Below are positions 1 to 10,945 of a stretch of DNA of 64,000 nucleotides, piece by piece. The translations under genes were made by a program, and so were the position numbers. The DNA is from Arthrobacter sp. OVS8 (GTDB lineage: Bacteria > Actinomycetota > Actinomycetes > Actinomycetales > Micrococcaceae), in the NCBI GenBank assembly GCA_028370155.1, contig CP116670.1, forward strand, positions 2,232,001 to 2,296,000, given 5' to 3'. The notes under the pieces were generated by a model that was not told the origin of the DNA, made no database searches, and saw only the letters and a program-made list of their open reading frames with translations. Within the stretch, counting starts at the first letter, position 1. Each line of letters starts with the position of its first letter.

Positions 1-152
1 CCGAAGTGCTGCTGGTGCGGATGCCGGTCGGCACCGCCCGCGCATTCGCCAAGCGCACCCGCGAGATCGTGGCCGCCGGGCGTCCCGCGTGCCCGCTCTG
101 CGGTTACCCCGTAAACGCCGACGGGCACGTCTGCACCCTTCCCGAGGCCTGA
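1..152 (+). CDS. DUF3090 family protein, C-terminal part
   Basis: The window opens inside a reading frame whose first complete codon is at base 3 and which stops with TGA at 150-152. The visible 49 residues end in a CPLCGYPVNADGHVC segment. This short Cys-rich tail (CxxC followed by HxC) is characteristic of the C-terminus of DUF3090 proteins of actinobacteria; its biochemical function is not known. The stop overlaps the start of the SCO1664-type gene as TGATG, so the two are translationally coupled, as this pair is in other actinobacteria. Only the last part is present, so the assignment rests on the tail and the neighbour. Confidence 0.8.
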   Translation, partial: EVLLVRMPVGTARAFAKRTREIVAAGRPACPLCGYPVNADGHVCTLPEA

Positions 153-919
153 TGCCGTCGCCCGACCTGGTGACGGCCGAGCTGACCCTCACCGGGCGCA
201 TTACGACGGCCTCAAACGCGACATTTCTGGGCAGCATCGGCGACGTGATGGTCGTCTACAAGCCGATAGCAGGAGAAAGTCCGCTGTGGGATTTTCCCCA
301 CGGCACCCTGGCTCACCGGGAGGTTGCCGCCTACTTGGTCTCGGAGGTCTTCGGCTGGGACGTCGTGCCACACACCTGGCTGCGGGATGGCCCGTTAGGC
401 GAAGGAATGGTGCAGCTGTGGCAGGAGACAGACGCCGACCAGAACGCGGTGGACCTCGTTCCGTCGGACGACGTACCGGAGACCGGTTGGAAACGCGTCC
501 TCGAGGGTCAGGATGAGACCGGACGGATGGTCGCCCTCGTACACGAGGACTCTAGTGCCCTCAGACGCATGGCGGTGTTCGACGTCGTCGTGAACAACGC
601 CGACCGCAAAGGCGATCACATCCTTGCCATGTCAGACGGACACCGGCACGGCGTGGACCACGGGCTTACGTTTCACCGTGACCACAAGCTGCGCACTGTG
701 CTGTGGGGGTGGCGGGGAGACGCCCTGACAGTCGAGGAACTTGAGGGTATCGACCGTGTCAGCGCAGGACTGGACGGTGAGCTGGGCCGAAATTTGGCTG
801 ACCTGCTCAGCGCCGAAGAGATTGCGTCGCTCGCCGCGCGCTGCGCCCGGTTGCGCTTGGCAGGGCGATTTCCGGCTCCGAGCGGTGAGATGTCGGCGGT
901 GCCCTGGCCGCTGTTCTAG
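152..919 (+). CDS. SCO1664 family protein (PI3/PI4-kinase-like fold)
   Basis: A 255-residue protein starting at the ATG that overlaps the DUF3090 stop. Near the N-terminus it has a YKPIAGESPLWDFP segment and an invariant-looking HREVAAYLVS helix. Further on come NNADRKGDHIL and GVDHGLTFH, which resemble the catalytic NxxR/D and DHG motifs of phosphatidylinositol-kinase-like and HipA-like folds. SCO1664 proteins are conserved next to DUF3090 in actinobacteria and have no proven substrate. The frame is intact from start to stop and a strong hairpin follows it, so this is the last gene of its operon. Confidence 0.85.
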   Translation: MPSPDLVTAELTLTGRITTASNATFLGSIGDVMVVYKPIAGESPLWDFPHGTLAHREVAAYLVSEVFGWDVVPHTWLRDGPLGEGMVQLWQETDADQNAVDLVPSDDVPETGWKRVLEGQDETGRMVALVHEDSSALRRMAVFDVVVNNADRKGDHILAMSDGHRHGVDHGLTFHRDHKLRTVLWGWRGDALTVEELEGIDRVSAGLDGELGRNLADLLSAEEIASLAARCARLRLAGRFPAPSGEMSAVPWPLF

Positions 920-931
920 GGGAATGTAGCG

Positions 932-973
932 AAACCCCTGCGTCCCCTTATAAGCAAAGGGAAGCAGGGGTTT
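932..973 (+). terminator. Intrinsic terminator-like hairpin after the SCO1664 gene
   Basis: A 10-bp perfect stem (AAACCCCTGC at 932-941 with GCAGGGGTTT at 964-973) with a further partly paired inner stretch, followed by TTTTG. It lies 12 bases after the stop codon. Confidence 0.75.
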
Positions 974-1025
974 TGCTTTGCCCGAAATGGGCCCCGCGCA
1001 CCCACTGTGCCCGCGAGTCCAGGAG

Positions 1026-1031
1026 TACGCT
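1026..1031 (+). promoter_or_regulatory. -10 box TACGCT placed for a leaderless start at 1038
   Basis: TACGCT ends exactly seven bases before the ATG at 1038, which puts the expected transcription start on the A of the start codon. An AGGAG also lies upstream, but at 12 bases it is far for a ribosome site. Confidence 0.45.
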
Positions 1032-1037
1032 GGCGAC

Positions 1038-2201
1038 ATGAGCGATCCCGGGCTTGTGGCTCTGCCCGTGGGGTTTGAGCGGTTCCATCGCCGGGACTTC
1101 ATCAACTACCAACTCAACCGGGCATATGCGCTGGGCTTCGCCGACCGCCACGAGCTGGTCGACGCCGCGGCCCACGTACGGTCGATGCCTGACTGTGTCA
1201 CCGTCTTCGAGGCCTTATCGAGCCGGGCGGCCGCCGAGGCCAGGCCCCGGCAGGCGGCAGGTTATGAGAGGATCGCGGAGTTCTTCACGCCGCCACGGTC
1301 GGCGGAGAAACCGAATCGCTACCGCCGCTACCTAGAGCTCGTCGACACTGCATTCGCAGGTACTGGCATCGTCCGTCACACGATCCCCTACGCCGACGCG
1401 GCACTGCCGGCTTATTCGCTTCCGGCGGCCGGGACACCAACTGGCGACACGGTGCTGCTGCACGGCGGGTTCGACTCCTTGATAGACGAGTTCTTCCCCC
1501 TCTGTCAGCGGATCGCTGCCGCCGGTTTCGACGTGATTGCCTTCGAGGGCCCGGGACAAGGTGGTGCGAGGACGTTGAATGGACTCACCTTCGACCACGA
1601 CTGGGAAAAGCCGGTCGGTGCGGTGTTGGACCACTTCCGCCTCGATCGGGCCGCGCTGGTCGGCATCTCAATGGGTGGGTACTGGGCATTGCGTGCCGCA
1701 GGACGCGAGCCTCGCATCCACAGTGTCGTGGCTTGGCCGCCGGTCTACGACTGGCTTCACAGGGTCCCACGTGCGTTGCGCGGCCCGATCCGCACGATGG
1801 TGCGGCACCGGGGCTTCATGCGCTGGAGCGTGCGCACCCGTGCCCGGCTGTTGCCGACCCTGCGCATTGTGGTCAATCAAGTCCTCTACATGCTCGACAG
1901 CGACGATCCGGCCGACGTCGCCGAGTGGTTCCTGGGAATGAACGCTAAACATCTGGACAGCGGGCGGGTGAAACAGGATGTGCTGCTGATGTGCGGCGAG
2001 CACGACGCCTTCCAACCGCCAGCACTGACCAAAGCGCAGGCTCAAGCTCTCACGGCAGCCCGAAGCGTCACAACGCGCATATTTACCCGAGCCGAGCAGG
2101 CCGACCAGCACTGCCAAATGGGAAACCTCGAGCTCGCCTGCGAGGTTCTCACCACGTGGTTGCAGGCTGCAGGCACGAACGCGGGCGCTGCAAGGAAATA
2201 G
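1038..2201 (+). CDS. Alpha/beta hydrolase
   Basis: A 387-residue cytosolic alpha/beta-hydrolase. An N-terminal helical cap of about 110 residues precedes the core. The oxyanion segment is HGGFDS, the nucleophile elbow is GISMGG (Ser in GxSxG), the acid is the Asp of GEHDAF near residue 320, and the catalytic His is in ADQHCQ near residue 360. The length and large N-terminal extension match the FrsA/esterase-like or 2,6-dihydropseudooxynicotine-hydrolase-like branch; the substrate cannot be told. The ATG at 1038 is preferred over upstream in-frame codons because the family core begins soon after it and a well-spaced -10 box precedes it. The frame is intact and the gene converges on the PfpI gene. 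Confidence 0.8.
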   Translation: MSDPGLVALPVGFERFHRRDFINYQLNRAYALGFADRHELVDAAAHVRSMPDCVTVFEALSSRAAAEARPRQAAGYERIAEFFTPPRSAEKPNRYRRYLELVDTAFAGTGIVRHTIPYADAALPAYSLPAAGTPTGDTVLLHGGFDSLIDEFFPLCQRIAAAGFDVIAFEGPGQGGARTLNGLTFDHDWEKPVGAVLDHFRLDRAALVGISMGGYWALRAAGREPRIHSVVAWPPVYDWLHRVPRALRGPIRTMVRHRGFMRWSVRTRARLLPTLRIVVNQVLYMLDSDDPADVAEWFLGMNAKHLDSGRVKQDVLLMCGEHDAFQPPALTKAQAQALTAARSVTTRIFTRAEQADQHCQMGNLELACEVLTTWLQAAGTNAGAARK

Positions 2202-2230
2202 TGACCCTGTGGTGCTTGCGCACGGACGAG

Positions 2231-2268
2231 AACTGGCGGCCGCCCCGTCATCGGGGTGACCGCCAGTT
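2231..2268. terminator. Bidirectional hairpin between convergent genes
   Basis: AACTGGCGG (2231-2239) pairs with CCGCCAGTT (2260-2268) around an inner CCCCG/CGGGG stem with loop TCAT. It sits between the 3' ends of the alpha/beta hydrolase and PfpI genes and can end transcription from both sides. Confidence 0.7.
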
Positions 2269-3060
2269 CAGTGCTCTGCTGGCGTTACTGCTCCGCTTCT
2301 GCGGCAGCCTTCTTGGCTTTTTCTCGGCGTCCTTCTCGGCGCGCAGAGCCTCCGCCTCGTGCTGCTCCTCGGCTTTTTCCTGGTGGATGACCTCTGCCAG
2401 GAGCTTCTCCATCTCCTTGGCCACCCCGGCCGCTGACGCCGGGTTCTGGCCGGTCACCAGCCGGTCGTCCACCACGACCTTCTCCTCAAAGACACCGGCG
2501 GAGACGTGGGTCGCGCCCTGTTCCTCAAGCCGGTCGGCCAAAAAGAACGGGATGACCTTGTCCTTCCCGGCGGCAACCTCCTCGTCGTTGGTGAAGGCGG
2601 CCACCTTCCTGCCCTCGACGAGGCGGAAGCCGTTCTCCAATTCCACGTTCAGCAGGCCGGCCGGTCCGTGGCAGACCGCGCCCACCACGCCGCCGGCGTT
2701 GTAGACACTGGCTACGAGGTTCTGCAGGCCCTCGCTGTCCGGGAAGTCCCACATGGTGCCGTGGCCGCCCACGAGGAAGACGGCGTCGTACTGGCCGGGA
2801 TCAACGACGTCGACGCGGGCAGTGTTGTAGAGACCGGCGCGCGTGGTCTCGTCCTCCGTAAAGGCGACCTGGATGGGATCTTCTTTGTCCACCCCGTCGC
2901 GCGGGGGCTGGCCGCCCTGGATGGACGCAAAGTCGACGAAATGCCCGGAATCCTTGAAGACCTTCCAGGGATGTGCAGCTTCGGCCACGTTGTAGCCGGT
3001 CTTCTCTCCGGTATCGCCGATCTCGGAAACACTGGTCAGTACCATGAGGATTTTCTTCAT
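2248..3060 (-). CDS. DJ-1/PfpI (type 1 glutamine amidotransferase-like) protein, C-terminal frameshift
   Basis: Encodes a Hsp31/PfpI-like protein. It begins MKKILMVLTSVSEIG and carries the family's nucleophile in AVCHGPAG (Cys next to His, near residue 140), with VFLVGGHGTMWDF upstream. Members act as glyoxalases, deglycases or chaperones; which applies here is not evident. The start at 3060 has a good AAAGGA site. The last 30 residues are basic and unlike the family. Adding one base near 2318 gives an Ala/Glu/Lys-rich end stopping at 2285, before the shared terminator, which is probably the true C-terminus. Confidence 0.8.
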   Translation of the reverse strand: MKKILMVLTSVSEIGDTGEKTGYNVAEAAHPWKVFKDSGHFVDFASIQGGQPPRDGVDKEDPIQVAFTEDETTRAGLYNTARVDVVDPGQYDAVFLVGGHGTMWDFPDSEGLQNLVASVYNAGGVVGAVCHGPAGLLNVELENGFRLVEGRKVAAFTNDEEVAAGKDKVIPFFLADRLEEQGATHVSAGVFEEKVVVDDRLVTGQNPASAAGVAKEMEKLLAEVIHQEKAEEQHEAEALRAEKDAEKKPRRLPQKRSSNASRALNWRSPR

Positions 3061-3497
3061 GAAGTATTCCTTTCGTCTAACCTCCACCGTACGCCCAGGC
3101 CCGCATGAGGGTCCTGCAGTTTTGTTGGATCACCGGGTTCCAGCCATTCCCTACCGGACATGGCGACCCTAAGATTTACGCGAGGACAGAAATGAGTGTG
3201 GCGGGAATGGGGCGCAATTCCCTATCGAAGGCTTCGTAGAAGTCAAAGTCCGGGTTCGAAGATCCCTGCAAGCTGGCTCCATCGTTTTGAGACCATGGAG
3301 CCAGCCTTTGCGGAATCCGGCTCGATCGGAACACCGAAATGGTCTCTCCCCAGAAAGATGCCCGGGCCAGATTCCAACGTAAGGGTAAGTGCCCTGGCCT
3401 TGACGGGCAATAGCCTTCATTTGACTTGAAAGATTCGCTTTATTGTGGTCATTACGGGCCGAGCCTTCGAGGTTCCCTCAATCTGCGCCCACCACCC
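3061..3497. other. Non-coding stretch with an 11-bp inverted repeat
   Basis: About 440 bases between two minus-strand genes. It should hold the PfpI promoter on its left side. A perfect inverted repeat, GCTGGCTCCAT at 3272-3282 with ATGGAGCCAGC at 3295-3305, forms a hairpin with a 12-base loop and no T-run. The open frames on either strand look like nothing recognisable and lack ribosome sites. Confidence 0.4.
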
Positions 3498-4226
3498 CTA
3501 GGCCCCGGTGACGGTCAGCGTGACGTTGGGGCAGGAGTTTGCGTAGCGGATGAGCGCCGCCTTCTCCGCGGTGTCCACACGAAGGCCCCAGCGGATCTTC
3601 ACCGCGACCCACTGGCCGATGTAGGCGCAGCGGTTCGCCGGCGGCATCCAGGCTTCGGGACCCTTGGCCTGCTTGGACGAGTTGAGAGCAGATGTCTGGG
3701 CGCTCAGGGTACGGGTGTCGCCCATGTCGTTATAGAAGGCCACGCGCCGCGCCTGTGTCCAATACCTTGCTCCGGAGCCCCACGCTTCATGGACCGGGAC
3801 GGTGTGGTCGATCTGCAGCGTCGACGCGGACGTGTGGGTGCGGTTGTCCCACGAGGTCATCCAGCGACCCCTGCTCACCGTGCACCGGCGGCTGGTGGTG
3901 TAAGAGAGGGCAGCACGGGCTTCCTGGATCAGGACTTCATGCCGCGTGTTCTGGCAGTCACGGTTGGCGTCCTTCCAATCGCCGAATTGACGGTCCCGGT
4001 CGTAGCCCGTGTTGACCTCGGCGGAGACCGCAAGCGCGCGAACGGCGGTGCGCAGCGGCGCCTTATACACAGTCGCCGCCTCGGCCGGAACAGAAAGACC
4101 GGTGAGCAGAAGCCCTGCGACCACACCGGTCACACCGGCCGTCCGCGCCAGGTTGACGAGCGGTTTTGCTGACTTCAGTGTCAGCAGCGCCTTGACGCGG
4201 ACATAGTTGATCTGACGGACCTTCAT
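3498..4226 (-). CDS. Secreted HNH endonuclease family protein (DUF1524-type)
   Basis: A 242-residue protein with a basic N-terminus and a hydrophobic segment (about residues 27-48) ending in an AEAA signal-peptidase-like site, so it is probably exported. The nuclease core has TLQIDHTVPVHEAWGSGA, the HNH-type metal/catalytic His motif of the DUF1524 group, followed by LSAQTSALNSSKQAKGPE with the late Asn and Lys. The C-terminus holds RCAYIGQWVAVK, also typical. Such proteins are small secreted nucleases of actinobacteria, probably nutritional or competitive. The ATG at 4226 follows GGGGGAATC. The frame is intact and the gene stands alone. Confidence 0.85.
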   Translation of the reverse strand: MKVRQINYVRVKALLTLKSAKPLVNLARTAGVTGVVAGLLLTGLSVPAEAATVYKAPLRTAVRALAVSAEVNTGYDRDRQFGDWKDANRDCQNTRHEVLIQEARAALSYTTSRRCTVSRGRWMTSWDNRTHTSASTLQIDHTVPVHEAWGSGARYWTQARRVAFYNDMGDTRTLSAQTSALNSSKQAKGPEAWMPPANRCAYIGQWVAVKIRWGLRVDTAEKAALIRYANSCPNVTLTVTGA

Positions 4227-4466
4227 GATTCCCCCATATAACTCAAAGAAAATGGCGCCTCATCCAGGCGCGAAGGTAATAGTGCCACATCAAAACCAAA
4301 TGACTGCGCAATTGCGGGGAAACTCGCTAATGACCGCCCGTGCCGCGCCCCTGGGCGGCATACGGTATTGAAGCGGCACGAATTCTGCATGAACTCCGCT
4401 GCTTTAAAGGGACTTCAACAGGGCCCCTGCCTGACTTCCGTAATTTGTGGCTGGTTCAGCGGATCC

Positions 4467-4670
4467 TCACCCCGCCGGGGCCACCACGTCCTCCAGCACC
4501 GAGCGGTCAAAGAAGCGCACCTCGCCGGTTTCCTGGAAATACACGGGCACCACGGAAGTGCTGGGGTCCTTCGAGGTCTCGTAGATTTCGGCCGGGCTCC
4601 CATGCTTGCGGGCAATGGTTCCGACCAGATCCGTGCCGCGAACCTTGACGGTTCGAAATTTGTAGCTCAT
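4467..4670 (-). CDS. Small conserved hypothetical protein (67 aa)
   Basis: A short protein beginning MSYKFRTVKVRGTDLVGTIA and ending DRSVLEDVVAPAG. It has a regular alternating pattern of small beta strands and no membrane segment. The start at 4670 is chosen over the ATG nine codons upstream because AAGGGAG precedes it at a normal distance. It reads divergently from ppsR, sharing a 95-base promoter region. I recognise no family; function unknown. Confidence 0.6.
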   Translation of the reverse strand: MSYKFRTVKVRGTDLVGTIARKHGSPAEIYETSKDPSTSVVPVYFQETGEVRFFDRSVLEDVVAPAG

Positions 4671-4765
4671 TGGGGCTCCCTTGGTGACGTGAGACACACC
4701 CTACTCCTCGGCGCCCGGAGCGTCATGGAACAACCCCGCGGCCCGCACTGGGGCACAATGCGTTC

Positions 4766-5584
4766 ATGACCAATGACGCTCCCCGCCCGGTTTACTTCCT
4801 TTCGGACAGTACGGGCATCACCGCAGAAACGCTCGGCAACACCCTGCTGACGCAGTTCCCCGCGAACGAGTTCGACCGCATCACGGTCCCCTTCATCGCC
4901 ACCGTCGAACAGGCCCGGGCCGTGGTCAAGGTGATCGACAACCTGGCCGCCACCGGCCTGCAGCCGATCGTGTTCTCCACCGCCGTCGGCGCGGACATCC
5001 GCCAGACCCTGGGCACCTGCCAGGGAATCATCGTGGACCTCATCGGGACCCACGTCGGGCAGCTGGAGCGTGCCCTGGGCATCCAGTCCAGCGGGGAACC
5101 GGGCCGGGCCCACGGACTGGGCAACGCCGCCCGCTACCAGTCCCGGATGGCCGCCGTCGAATACGCCATGGAGCACGACGACGGGCAGAGCCTGCGCGCG
5201 CTCGAAAAGGCCCAGGTCATCCTGGTGGCCCCGTCCCGCTGCGGCAAAACGCCCACCACCATGTACCTGGCGCTGCAGCACGGCATCTTCGCCGCGAACT
5301 TCCCCCTGGTGGACGAGGACTTCGAACGCGAGGGTCTCCCCAAACCGTTGCGGCCGTTCATTTCCAAGTGTTTCGGCCTCACCACCAATCCCCTGCGCCT
5401 CAGCCAGGTGCGCACCGAACGCCGCCGTGGCTCGCCCTACGCGTCGCTCCGCCAGTGCGGCTTTGAGCTGCGCAGCGCCGAGCGGCTGTACGTGTCCCAC
5501 GGGATTCCCTACCTGAATTCGGCCAGCGTCTCCGTGGAGGAAATGGCCGCCACCATCCTCCAGAAGATGAACCTGAAGCATTAG
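4766..5584 (+). CDS. ppsR: Pyruvate, water dikinase regulatory protein (bifunctional kinase/pyrophosphorylase, DUF299)
   Basis: A 272-residue DUF299 protein. The family inactivates PEP synthase by ADP-dependent phosphorylation of a Thr next to the catalytic His and reactivates it by Pi-dependent dephosphorylation. The signature is the N-terminal YFLSDSTGITAETLG segment and a P-loop-like APSRCGKTPTTMYLA near residues 154-168, followed by NFPLVDED. The gene lies just upstream of the PEP synthase it should control, in the same direction. A CACAAT box ends seven bases before the ATG, suggesting leaderless transcription. The frame is intact. Confidence 0.92.
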   Translation: MTNDAPRPVYFLSDSTGITAETLGNTLLTQFPANEFDRITVPFIATVEQARAVVKVIDNLAATGLQPIVFSTAVGADIRQTLGTCQGIIVDLIGTHVGQLERALGIQSSGEPGRAHGLGNAARYQSRMAAVEYAMEHDDGQSLRALEKAQVILVAPSRCGKTPTTMYLALQHGIFAANFPLVDEDFEREGLPKPLRPFISKCFGLTTNPLRLSQVRTERRRGSPYASLRQCGFELRSAERLYVSHGIPYLNSASVSVEEMAATILQKMNLKH

Positions 5585-5735
5585 GCGCCGCTTCACAAGT
5601 GTTGCGTGGACCACATCAGGTGGAAACACCGGCGGAGACCTGTCACTGTGGACAGGAATTGCGCCCTCAACCGGCGAGCGCCCCGCACGCGGGGCGGCGA
5701 TACCGCATGCCATCATCTGCAAAGGAGCAGTAACC

Positions 5736-8128
<2,393 letters not shown>

Positions 8129-8167
8129 AACAGTCAACCGACACCGTGAGCTGAGTTCACGTCGAGA

Positions 8168-8197
8168 GGAAACCCCGGTCCACGGACCGGGGTTTCC
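8168..8197 (+). terminator. Strong terminator after ppsA
   Basis: GGAAACCCCGGTCC (8168-8181) and GGACCGGGGTTTCC (8184-8197) are perfectly complementary. They begin 39 bases after the stop codon. Confidence 0.85.
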
Positions 8198-8635
8198 CTG
8201 TTTGCCGGTCAGCCTGGCCCCCACCATTCATTGGACGCCTCGCCCCAGTTGGACGCCTGCACAACAGGGAGCAGCGGCTGCCGTCCGTTGTTCCATTGAG
8301 CGCCGGCCCGCGCACAGGGTTAGCTAAGGTCCATCAGCGTTCCGCACCAATGACGTTCAGGACACCACGTGACTTTGCAGCAGGACCGGGCCAACGGCGC
8401 CTCCGGACTTTGGACAGACAGCCTTACCGGCGACCCCCTTGAGGAGCTGACCGTGGAGGAACTGTGCGCGGAAGACTGCCATTTTTGCCGGGGACCCGAA
8501 ACCGACTGACGCCATCCGGGCACCGGCCACACCCGCCGGAGGTTTTTCGAAGCCCGACCGGTAGAATCGGGGACAGCCCGCAGGCGAAACCGCCCCGGGA
8601 GTGACCATGGCAGCCGCCGGTGAAGGGAGGGTTCT
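8198..8635. other. Intergenic stretch, possible small ORF inside
   Basis: About 440 bases between the ppsA terminator and the next gene. The only candidate coding signal is a short GTG-started frame at 8369. A sequence GGGTTAGCTAAGG around 8317-8329 looks like half of an iron box but is not convincing. Confidence 0.4.
8369..8510 (+). CDS. Possible small Cys-rich protein (about 46 aa), frameshifted
   Basis: A GTG preceded by CAGGA opens a frame reading VTLQQDRANGASGLWTDS and continuing LTGDPLEELTVEE. Dropping one A from the AAA at 8460-8462 then gives LCAEDCHFCRGPETD and a stop at 8510, with a CxxxxCxxC cluster. As written, the frame runs on into non-protein-like sequence. The repeated Leu-Glu pattern and Cys cluster make a small real gene plausible, but I recognise no family and the repair here needs a base removed, unlike the other frameshifts in the window. 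Confidence 0.3.
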
Positions 8636-9264
8636 GTGCGCACAGCCGCCAGAGCACCGTTCCACGCCCTGCGCTCGGCCATGGTGGCACTTACCGTGCT
8701 TTCCCTCGCCGCCGGAGCACACACCCTGGCCGGCGGCCGGCTTCCCTCCCCGGCATCCTCCTGGCCCTGCTGGCCCTGACCGGGCTGACGTCCACCACGG
8801 CCACCCGGCTGAAGCTGAACTTTCCCGCCATGGCGGGGCTGCTGGGCGCCGGGCAACTGGTCCTGCACAACGCCTTCACTGTTTTCAGCGGCCCTGCGCC
8901 CGGAACAGGGTACGAACCGGCGGCGCACCACCTCGGACCGGCTCCCCTGCCGGTCGGCGGCGCCGGCGAGTTCGCGGTGTCCGGGCTGGATTCACAACTT
9001 TCGTCGCTCTCCCTGCTGATGCTCGCCGGCCACGCCCTGGCGACGCTTCTCTGCGCCCTTCTCCTCGCCAGGGGCGAGGCGGCCCTGTGGGCCCTCGCGG
9101 CCTGGCTCCGCCCGCTGCTCAGGCTCCCGGTCCCGGCAGCACCTGTTGCCGTGGCGGCACCGGCGCCGGTCATCGGCTGGCCGGCAGACTCCGTCCCGCT
9201 GCCGTGGCGGAACCTCCGGCGCGATTGCCGCCGCGGGCCGCCCGCCGTCGTCGTATCTTCCTGA
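8636..9264 (+). CDS. Small integral membrane protein upstream of ycnI, one frameshift
   Basis: A GTG at 8636 with a strong AGGGAGG site begins VRTAARAPFHALRSAMVALT. The frame breaks near 8745; one added base in the run of Cs leads into PGILLALLALTGLTSTTATR and a 209-residue protein. About four hydrophobic segments are visible (near residues 16-36, 40-60, 70-85 and 120-150) and the tail is basic with a RRGPPA end. It precedes the YcnI gene with 133 bases between them, so a role in copper or envelope handling is possible but inferred from position only. No catalytic motif is visible. Confidence 0.65.
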
Positions 9265-9397
9265 CCTAATTACCGGCCGCGGCCGCGCCATTGCCAAAAA
9301 CATCCGGGCCACAACCCGGATCATCAGCATCCCCGCCGCGCCAGCCTCCCCATTATCTTGCGCTGCCCCTGTGCAGCGCGCGCCTGAAAGGCACACC

Positions 9398-10180
9398 ATG
9401 AAGACTGTTTCCATTCCCGTTCTGCGCCGTACCCTCACGGCCACCGCCGTGGCCGGCGGAACCGCGGCCCTGATGCTCGCTGGTACGTCGGGTGCCTCGG
9501 CGCACGTCGGCGTCACCCCGGACAAGACAACCGCGAACTCCTACGCACTGCTGACCTTCGGAATCCCGCATGGCTGCGAGGAGTCCGGCACCACGAAGGT
9601 GACCATCACGCTGCCCGCCGAACTCAACGATGCCCAGCCCACGGTCAACCCGAACTGGACGGCCCAGAAGGTCACCGAACAACTGGCCGAGCCCAAGAAA
9701 CTCGCGGACGGCACCTCCATCACCAAGCGGACCAGCAAGATCGTCTACACCGCCAAGGCGCCGCTGGAACCGGCTCTCCGCGACGCCCTGGTGCTTTCGG
9801 TGAAATTGCCGGACGTTGCGGGGAAGACCCTGTACTTCCCGACGCTGCAGAACTGCGAAGTCGGCCAGACCGACTGGTCCCAGCTGCCCGCCGAGGGGCA
9901 GGACCCGCACTCGCTGAAGGCTCCGGCGCCGTCCGTGACCGTCACCGCTGCCGCTGCGGCTGACGGGCACTCAGCCCATGCCGCCAGCGCGTCGGACACC
10001 GCACCGGAGATGGTCCAGGCCGCCGCGGTGACTAACGACGGCGCCGAGGCCCGGAGCTGGGCAGGGCTGGTGGCCGGCGTCGGCGGCCTCGCCCTGGGCG
10101 GCCTCGCCCTGGCCCGCAGCCGGGGCAACAAGCCCGTTCCGGTCCGCGCTTCGGCCCCCGGCTCCGCACCCAAGGAGTAG
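9398..10180 (+). CDS. YcnI family copper-binding protein (DUF1775)
   Basis: An exported 260-residue protein. The signal peptide runs to about residue 36 (ending GASA) and the mature protein starts HVGVTPDKT. The N-terminal His of the mature chain is the copper ligand described for YcnI. The beta-sandwich follows (YALLTFGIPHGCEESGT, then FPTLQNCEVGQTDW), then an Ala/Thr-rich linker and a C-terminal membrane helix (about 228-245) with a basic cytoplasmic tail. The start has an AAAGG site. YcnI proteins are thought to help copper delivery or homeostasis at the envelope. The frame is intact. Confidence 0.9.
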   Translation: MKTVSIPVLRRTLTATAVAGGTAALMLAGTSGASAHVGVTPDKTTANSYALLTFGIPHGCEESGTTKVTITLPAELNDAQPTVNPNWTAQKVTEQLAEPKKLADGTSITKRTSKIVYTAKAPLEPALRDALVLSVKLPDVAGKTLYFPTLQNCEVGQTDWSQLPAEGQDPHSLKAPAPSVTVTAAAAADGHSAHAASASDTAPEMVQAAAVTNDGAEARSWAGLVAGVGGLALGGLALARSRGNKPVPVRASAPGSAPKE

Positions 10181-10190
10181 CTGACCTCGG

Positions 10191-10222
10191 TTGATGCCCG
10201 GAAATCACAATCCGGGCATCAA
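10191..10222 (+). terminator. Hairpin after ycnI
   Basis: TTGATGCCCGGA (10191-10202) and TCCGGGCATCAA (10211-10222) form a perfect 12-bp stem with an 8-base loop, 10 bases after the stop. Confidence 0.7.
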
Positions 10223-10281
10223 TCGGGTACGGCCGTCGTGGCGTCGTTGACTCGGGCCGCGCCGGGCATGAAGGTGGTGCC

Positions 10282-10933
10282 ATGACGGCTCAGCGATTCC
10301 ACACCAGACTGGCATTTACGACGGCGGCAGCCGCGGCAGCGCTCTTCCTCGCCGGTTGCGGGGCCGGCACTGCGCAGTCCCAGACATCCGGCGCCCCGGA
10401 GTCCTCCCCGCCAGCTCCTCCAGCGCCCCCGCCGCCAGCGAGCCTGCCGCCTCCGCCGCAGCCACGGGCACCGCCGCCTCAACCGCCGCTCCGGCGTCGT
10501 CCGCGCCTGCCGGTCCCGCTCTGTGCAAGGCCGCCGGGCTGACTGCCACCGTCGATTCCACCGGCGGCGGCGCCGCCGGGAGCGTCTACATGAAGCTGAT
10601 CCTGACGAACTCCGGCACCGGGCCCTGCCTGCTGAAGGGCTTTGCCGGCGTTTCCCTCACCGCGAACGCCACCGGCGCCCCGATCGGCGCGGCCGCGGCC
10701 CGTGACGAGTCCACCCCGCCGCCGGCGTCCTGCTCGCCCCGGGCCAGGCCGGCGCCGCCACGCTGCGCTACTCCCAGGCCGCCAACTACCCGGACTGCAA
10801 CGTCACTCCCGCCGCCGGCCTGCGTGTCTACCCGCCGGAGGACACCGCGTCGCTCTTCGTCGCCCAGCCCAGGAGCGCCTGCAGCAACGCCGGTCCCACG
10901 CTGCTGACCATCAGCGCCTTCGCAGCCAAGTAG
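10282..10933 (+). CDS. DUF4232 domain lipoprotein, two frameshifts
   Basis: Starts MTAQRFHTRLAFTTAAAAAA with lipobox LAGC near residue 29, so the mature protein is probably lipid-anchored outside the membrane. A low-complexity Ala/Ser/Pro linker follows, in which the frame shifts near 10410. The folded part is DUF4232 (CKAAGLTATVDSTGG, then MKLILTNSGTGPCLLKGF); a second shift near 10720 leads to VLLAPGQAGAATLRYSQ, ANYPDCNV and a normal end, TISAFAAK. Adding two bases gives 217 residues, a usual size for this family, whose role is unknown. An AAGGTGG site precedes the ATG. Confidence 0.75.
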
Positions 10934-10945
10934 CTTTCTCCCGCC

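Noticed and set aside
3251..3270. GGTTCGAA at 3254-3261 looked like the T-loop of a tRNA.
   Set aside because: The flanking bases do not form a T-stem, and no acceptor stem, D-arm or anticodon arm fits upstream.
8317..8331. GGGTTAGCTAAGG as a second iron box.
   Set aside because: Only the central half matches and there is no iron-related gene beside it.
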